The notes beneath the pieces were generated by a model. That model had not been told where the DNA came from and searched no databases. It worked only from the letters and a program-made list of their open reading frames with translations. A stretch of DNA of 47,679 nt from NCBI RefSeq assembly GCF_002105155.1, contig NW_019029074.1:1-47679 (forward strand), given 5' to 3'. The DNA comes from Lobosporangium transversale. Its lineage: Eukaryota > Mortierellomycota > Mortierellomycetes > Mortierellales > Mortierellaceae. Both the position numbers and the translations under genes were made by a program. Positions 44,412-47,679 of this stretch are shown piece after piece (the stretch's first letter is position 1; every line of letters starts with the position of its first letter).

Positions 44412-47271
44412 TTATTTCAGTGAAATCACAATTGGCGCAACCTCCTCCATTGGAAGGTCTGTTCCTGTGTCCTTTGCAATGGTTGTATTAGCGGCCTCAT
44501 CCTCATCTTTTGCCTGACTAGAGTCTGCGTGGTTATTGACATTGATGTCACTTGCAGGGGGGTCCACATCTATTGATGAATCAAGCTCTGCCAATTCGAT
44601 ATCATTCCTTGTTGTTCGGTCTTTAACGTCTGCTGTTATGTCTACATCTTCTGCATCTGCTGTCGCGGGCTTTTCCGTAGTGAGGCCGTCTGGCTTCTCT
44701 ACTGTTGCAGTGTCTGAAAGCTCCTGTGTGCCAGATGACTCGGTTTTGGATAATGTTGTCGTAGACTGATCCACTTTTAATTCGGGCTTCTTAGGTACTT
44801 TGCCATTATTCTGCCTGATTTCTTCCTCCCATTCCTCGTCTGCTCGAATATCCTCAATCAATTTAGAAAGGGTATAACCTGGGCTAGCGACGCCTTGATA
44901 GAGATCTAAGTACTTTTCGGTGCCTAGCCGCAGTGCCTTCCAAAGCCTTGTTTGTTCCAAATCTTTCAATTCCTGCTCTGAAGGTGGGGGCCGCCCTTGC
45001 ATCTTTCGAGTAGCGAGATCGCGCTTTGCAATCATTGGTACAGAGGGCAAATATCCATCAATTGTCTGAGGTGTCCAGTTGCTTCCGAGACCTGAGTCAT
45101 CATCTTCTACGTCTTTCCAAAGCTGGCTCAAGTTAGCGCATCCCAACTTTTGTTTGAACGGTTTCAATCTTTCTGACAACTTGCGCCGCTTGGCTTGGGT
45201 TTCTTCAATGTCATCCGCTGCCAATGGTGGCCGTTCGAATTCCTGACAATTCTCAACTTTCCATTGCACCTTGAACGTCATTACCAATACTTATTAGCGA
45301 TCAGAAACGAATTAAGCAGAAGTCAACGTAACAAGAAGTACAAAGACTCTAGAAATACATACCCAGCTTGAATCGCGGTCAAGAACGACATCAACCGTCT
45401 TTAGGAAATTTCTATCACCAGTCTCCAACCCGATCGATTTTAATTGCTTGAATATCCGAGGCTTGATCGCTGCTGCCCATTCTCGATCATCATCCTCCAA
45501 GAACCAATGCGGCATAAGAGATTTGTTCAATGACCCTTGCAGAAGAGATTTATTGACAGATCCGTGTTTGTTCACTTGAAGCTTAGAATAGGCTTCCGCA
45601 GCGGCAGTGCTATGGCTTTCGAGGTATTGTATGATAATGAGGAATTGGACAAGAATATGTTTTCGAAAGTAAGGATCGGAAATCTATTGTAGAATACACC
45701 AAACTTTAGTAAGTGGAGAAATGTTTAAAAATGAGCTCTTTTAGATCTGGAGTGGGAATAAATACCTCTAGTTTCAGCAGTTTTGAGCTTGTCAAGAATT
45801 TAGGAAAGTATGTTGTTGATTTTTCGGTATTTTCTACAGTAGAGAAGTGTTTCCTCTTTGTTGAAACAGAGTCACCCGGTGTAGATGATCCATCCTTGTA
45901 AGATAAAGATTTTGAATCAGCCGAACCAGAAGCATCTACTCTTTGCCCGTGAGCCTTTTGCTCAGCTTCCTCAACGGCTGCAAACTTGTCTAAAGTATGT
46001 TCGATACCCGTTCTGAACTTAGTCATGTTCTCTGGAGAGTTGCCCAGAGTTGTGGGATTACAGAAGAATGCCTGCAGACCCCAAAACTGTCTATAAAATG
46101 CCGAGTCGTCATATACTGCATCTTCATCGCCTTTTCTTGTCGTATTTGGATCTATATTTCAAATTGAGGAAACCCCTCTTCCTGCATGTTAAAAGTTTCA
46201 TTCAAAAAAAAAAAAAAAAAAAAAAAAGCCATCCAGTCATTTTAATCACTGTCCTTGTGGTTGAATGAACACACCTTCATCGACATCCATAATTTCTGTG
46301 TTTGGGACGCCTGCTTCCCCAGTCTTAGATGACTTTCCATGGGATTGAGTAAAATCTGACGCCGCTTGTCCATCATCACCCTCGAGTAAAGTGATATTGT
46401 CGAGGTTGAACTCGCCTCTCAGGTTGACACCTGACCGTTCTTTGAGTGGCAACACACCTGTGAGAAGCATCAATATCCGTCCACAGAGCACTGCATTTTT
46501 GTCTTTAGAGAGTCGCCGAAGTAAATCATTACATAGTCGAAGCAATGTCAACCCCTTTCCTTTCCCAACTACCAAGTTCTAAAATACAATAAGAACTGGT
46601 GGTTAGCAAGCGACCAATGTTTCTTTTTCTTTTTTTCTTATTTATAAAAATATATATACATCAAGAAAGGTCACTCATACCATAGTTAGACGGTCTACAC
46701 GAGATTCCAAATAGTTGTATATTTGCTCACTTGCTTCTATCGTCTGATATTCAAATATTTCTTCGAGGCAATTGAGTGGTGTAACATCATCCACGAGGCT
46801 GCGCTCGGAGCAACGCAACAAAAGGTCGAGGCACTGAAAGATGGCGTCTAAGAGTTTTGGCATGCTCACCGCAAGTTCATTCTAGGAATACATGATTGTA
46901 GATACGTTTATAATTATTAGTTGTATAAACGCACCAATTCCCTTTTTCACTCTGGCCCTTGTGACCGATCCTTGAGAAAGTATATATACCTGGATCTGAA
47001 GGAACTTAAGTTTAAATGCTGTTTCAAGTAACGGAGCCCTGCCGCCAGCAATATCAATGGACTTATATTTTTCAATGACAGGCACGATATATTCTGAGAT
47101 AGGATCATCAAGCGCACAAGGTCGTTTGCTGTAGTCATCTGTGCCATTATTAACCTTATCAAGCGGTCCAAGTGTGGTTGGCAAGCCACGTGTGCGATCT
47201 AGTACTGTAGTGATGGACTGCTCCATCTCCTTTAGTGGCGCAAACCACGGATTATGTAGTAGAGTGGCCAT
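44412..47271 (-). CDS. THOC1: THO complex subunit 1 (THOC1 / HPR1)
   Basis: Six exons: 47271-46990, 46881-46681, 46578-46275, 46151-45766, 45683-45363 and 45269-44412 (2352 nt, 783 aa). Conserved family stretches are LLRLCNDLLRRLSK, FCGRILMLL-like LCGRILMLLTGVLPL, FNLDNIT, FYRQFWGLQAFFCNP, RKHILVQFLIIIQYL, SLMPHWFLEDDDREWA, and NLSQLWKDVEDD followed by PPSEQELKDLEQTRLWKALRL. THO couples transcription elongation to mRNP assembly and export and limits R-loops; HPR1/THOC1 is its core scaffold. The C-terminal about 140 residues are acidic, Thr/Asp-rich and unrelated to the animal death domain. It lies tandem to RAD50, with 115 bp between its stop and the RAD50 ATG. An A run (about 46205-46227) falls in intron 3. 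Confidence 0.92.
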
Positions 47272-47550
47272 GATTTAGCTTGAGAAAAATGAGAGGGGAA
47301 GAAAGATTGACGCAAAGCCTATTGTAATATGTCGATATATTTCTTTCAATGTAAATGATATCCTCTTCTGTAATTGTGGGTTGTGTGAATGGTAAATGAG
47401 TAATTCTTACTGATCTTAAGTCATGGTGTTAATGCTCAGCCACATCCAGTTTGGTTGTGCCACACAAATTAAATGACATTTTCTCACAGAGCGAGGAGAG
47501 TAATATTTATTTTCTACAAGTTCTGGTCATGAAATTAATAGTATAACTGC
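47272..47550. other. Spacer and promoter region upstream of THOC1
   Basis: About 280 bp between the THOC1 ATG and the stop of the partial right-edge gene. AT-rich; no clear TATA box or repeat seen. Confidence 0.45.
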
Positions 47551-47679
47551 TTATTTATTCGTAATCCTCTGAAGCTTTGCAGCCAATCCTTTCGTCCTAA
47601 TGACTCTCTATCAATAGTGCACACAACAAGATATACCTTATTTACGTTAGGAGCAAGCTGAGCATAAATGATCAAGAGT
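47551..47679 (-). CDS. Last two exons of an unidentified gene, cut by the window edge
   Basis: Minus strand: an exon from the edge to 47637 (LLIIYAQLAPNVNK, donor AAG|gtatat) joins in frame to 47607-47551 (RVIRTKGLAAKLQRITNK then TAA) through a 29-nt gap with a gatag acceptor. This gap is much shorter than the introns elsewhere in the window, so the splice is doubtful although the frame and the basic C-terminus look natural. No family recognised from this short piece. Confidence 0.3.

Noticed and set aside
1..47679. tRNA, rRNA or CRISPR features
   Set aside because: I looked for B-box-like GGTTCGAATCC words, rRNA-like blocks and regularly spaced palindromic repeats and saw none by eye; a tRNAscan or Infernal run could still find something.

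Overview
The window looks like nuclear DNA of an early-diverging fungus. Mucoromycota, and Mortierella-like fungi in particular, are my best guess; this is inference from protein flavour and gene structure, not a database result. Supporting signs are short introns with GT-AG (rarely GC-AG) ends, no operons, single-copy eukaryotic housekeeping genes, and very long homopolymer runs, often T-run followed by A-run, inside introns and UTRs. I rebuilt the exon structures by hand. Every model of a complete host gene below closes in one reading frame.

Left block (1-23360), gene-dense. A microsatellite-rich stretch (1-1266) is followed by a TVP15/COPI-associated Golgi membrane protein (+), the mRNA-export helicase DBP5 (-), the RIO1 atypical kinase (+), dihydroorotase URA4 (+), a low-complexity ankyrin-repeat protein (+), an intronless nucleotidyltransferase of the noncanonical poly(A) polymerase/TUTase type (+), SF3B2/CUS1 (-), gamma-tubulin complex component GCP4 (-), and DPH7, the diphthine methyl ester hydrolase WD protein (+). 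DBP5/RIO1 and GCP4/DPH7 are divergent pairs sharing 309-bp and 138-bp intergenic regions.

Middle block (23361-32888), a transposon island. A pair of inverted repeats (about 23650-23815 and 32639-32796) brackets about 8.8 kb. It holds a decayed pogo/Tigger-type DDE transposase, a second decayed reading frame, a 281-bp-period tandem duplication, a multi-exon gene of unknown function with a possible nuclease-like region, and a PIF/Harbinger-like transposase remnant followed by a chromodomain. The premature stops in the pogo-type gene, and three changed residues in its catalytic motifs, are all reachable by single C-to-T changes on the coding strand. That resembles RIP or another cytosine-deamination process.

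Right block (32889-47679). Prolidase (M24B, -), an intronless 389-aa membrane protein of unknown function with a PP1-docking-like KVTF motif (-), a frameshifted C-terminal fragment of chaperonin subunit CCT5 (-), RAD50 (16 exons, -), THOC1/HPR1 (-), and the last two exons of an unidentified gene cut by the right edge (-).

Functionally the host genes fall into mRNA maturation and export (SF3B2, THOC1, DBP5, possibly the TUTase), ribosome and translation (RIO1, DPH7), DNA repair (RAD50), cytoskeleton (GCP4), pyrimidine synthesis (URA4) and proteolysis (prolidase). I see no evidence that they form one functional cluster. I noticed no tRNA, rRNA or CRISPR array when reading by eye.
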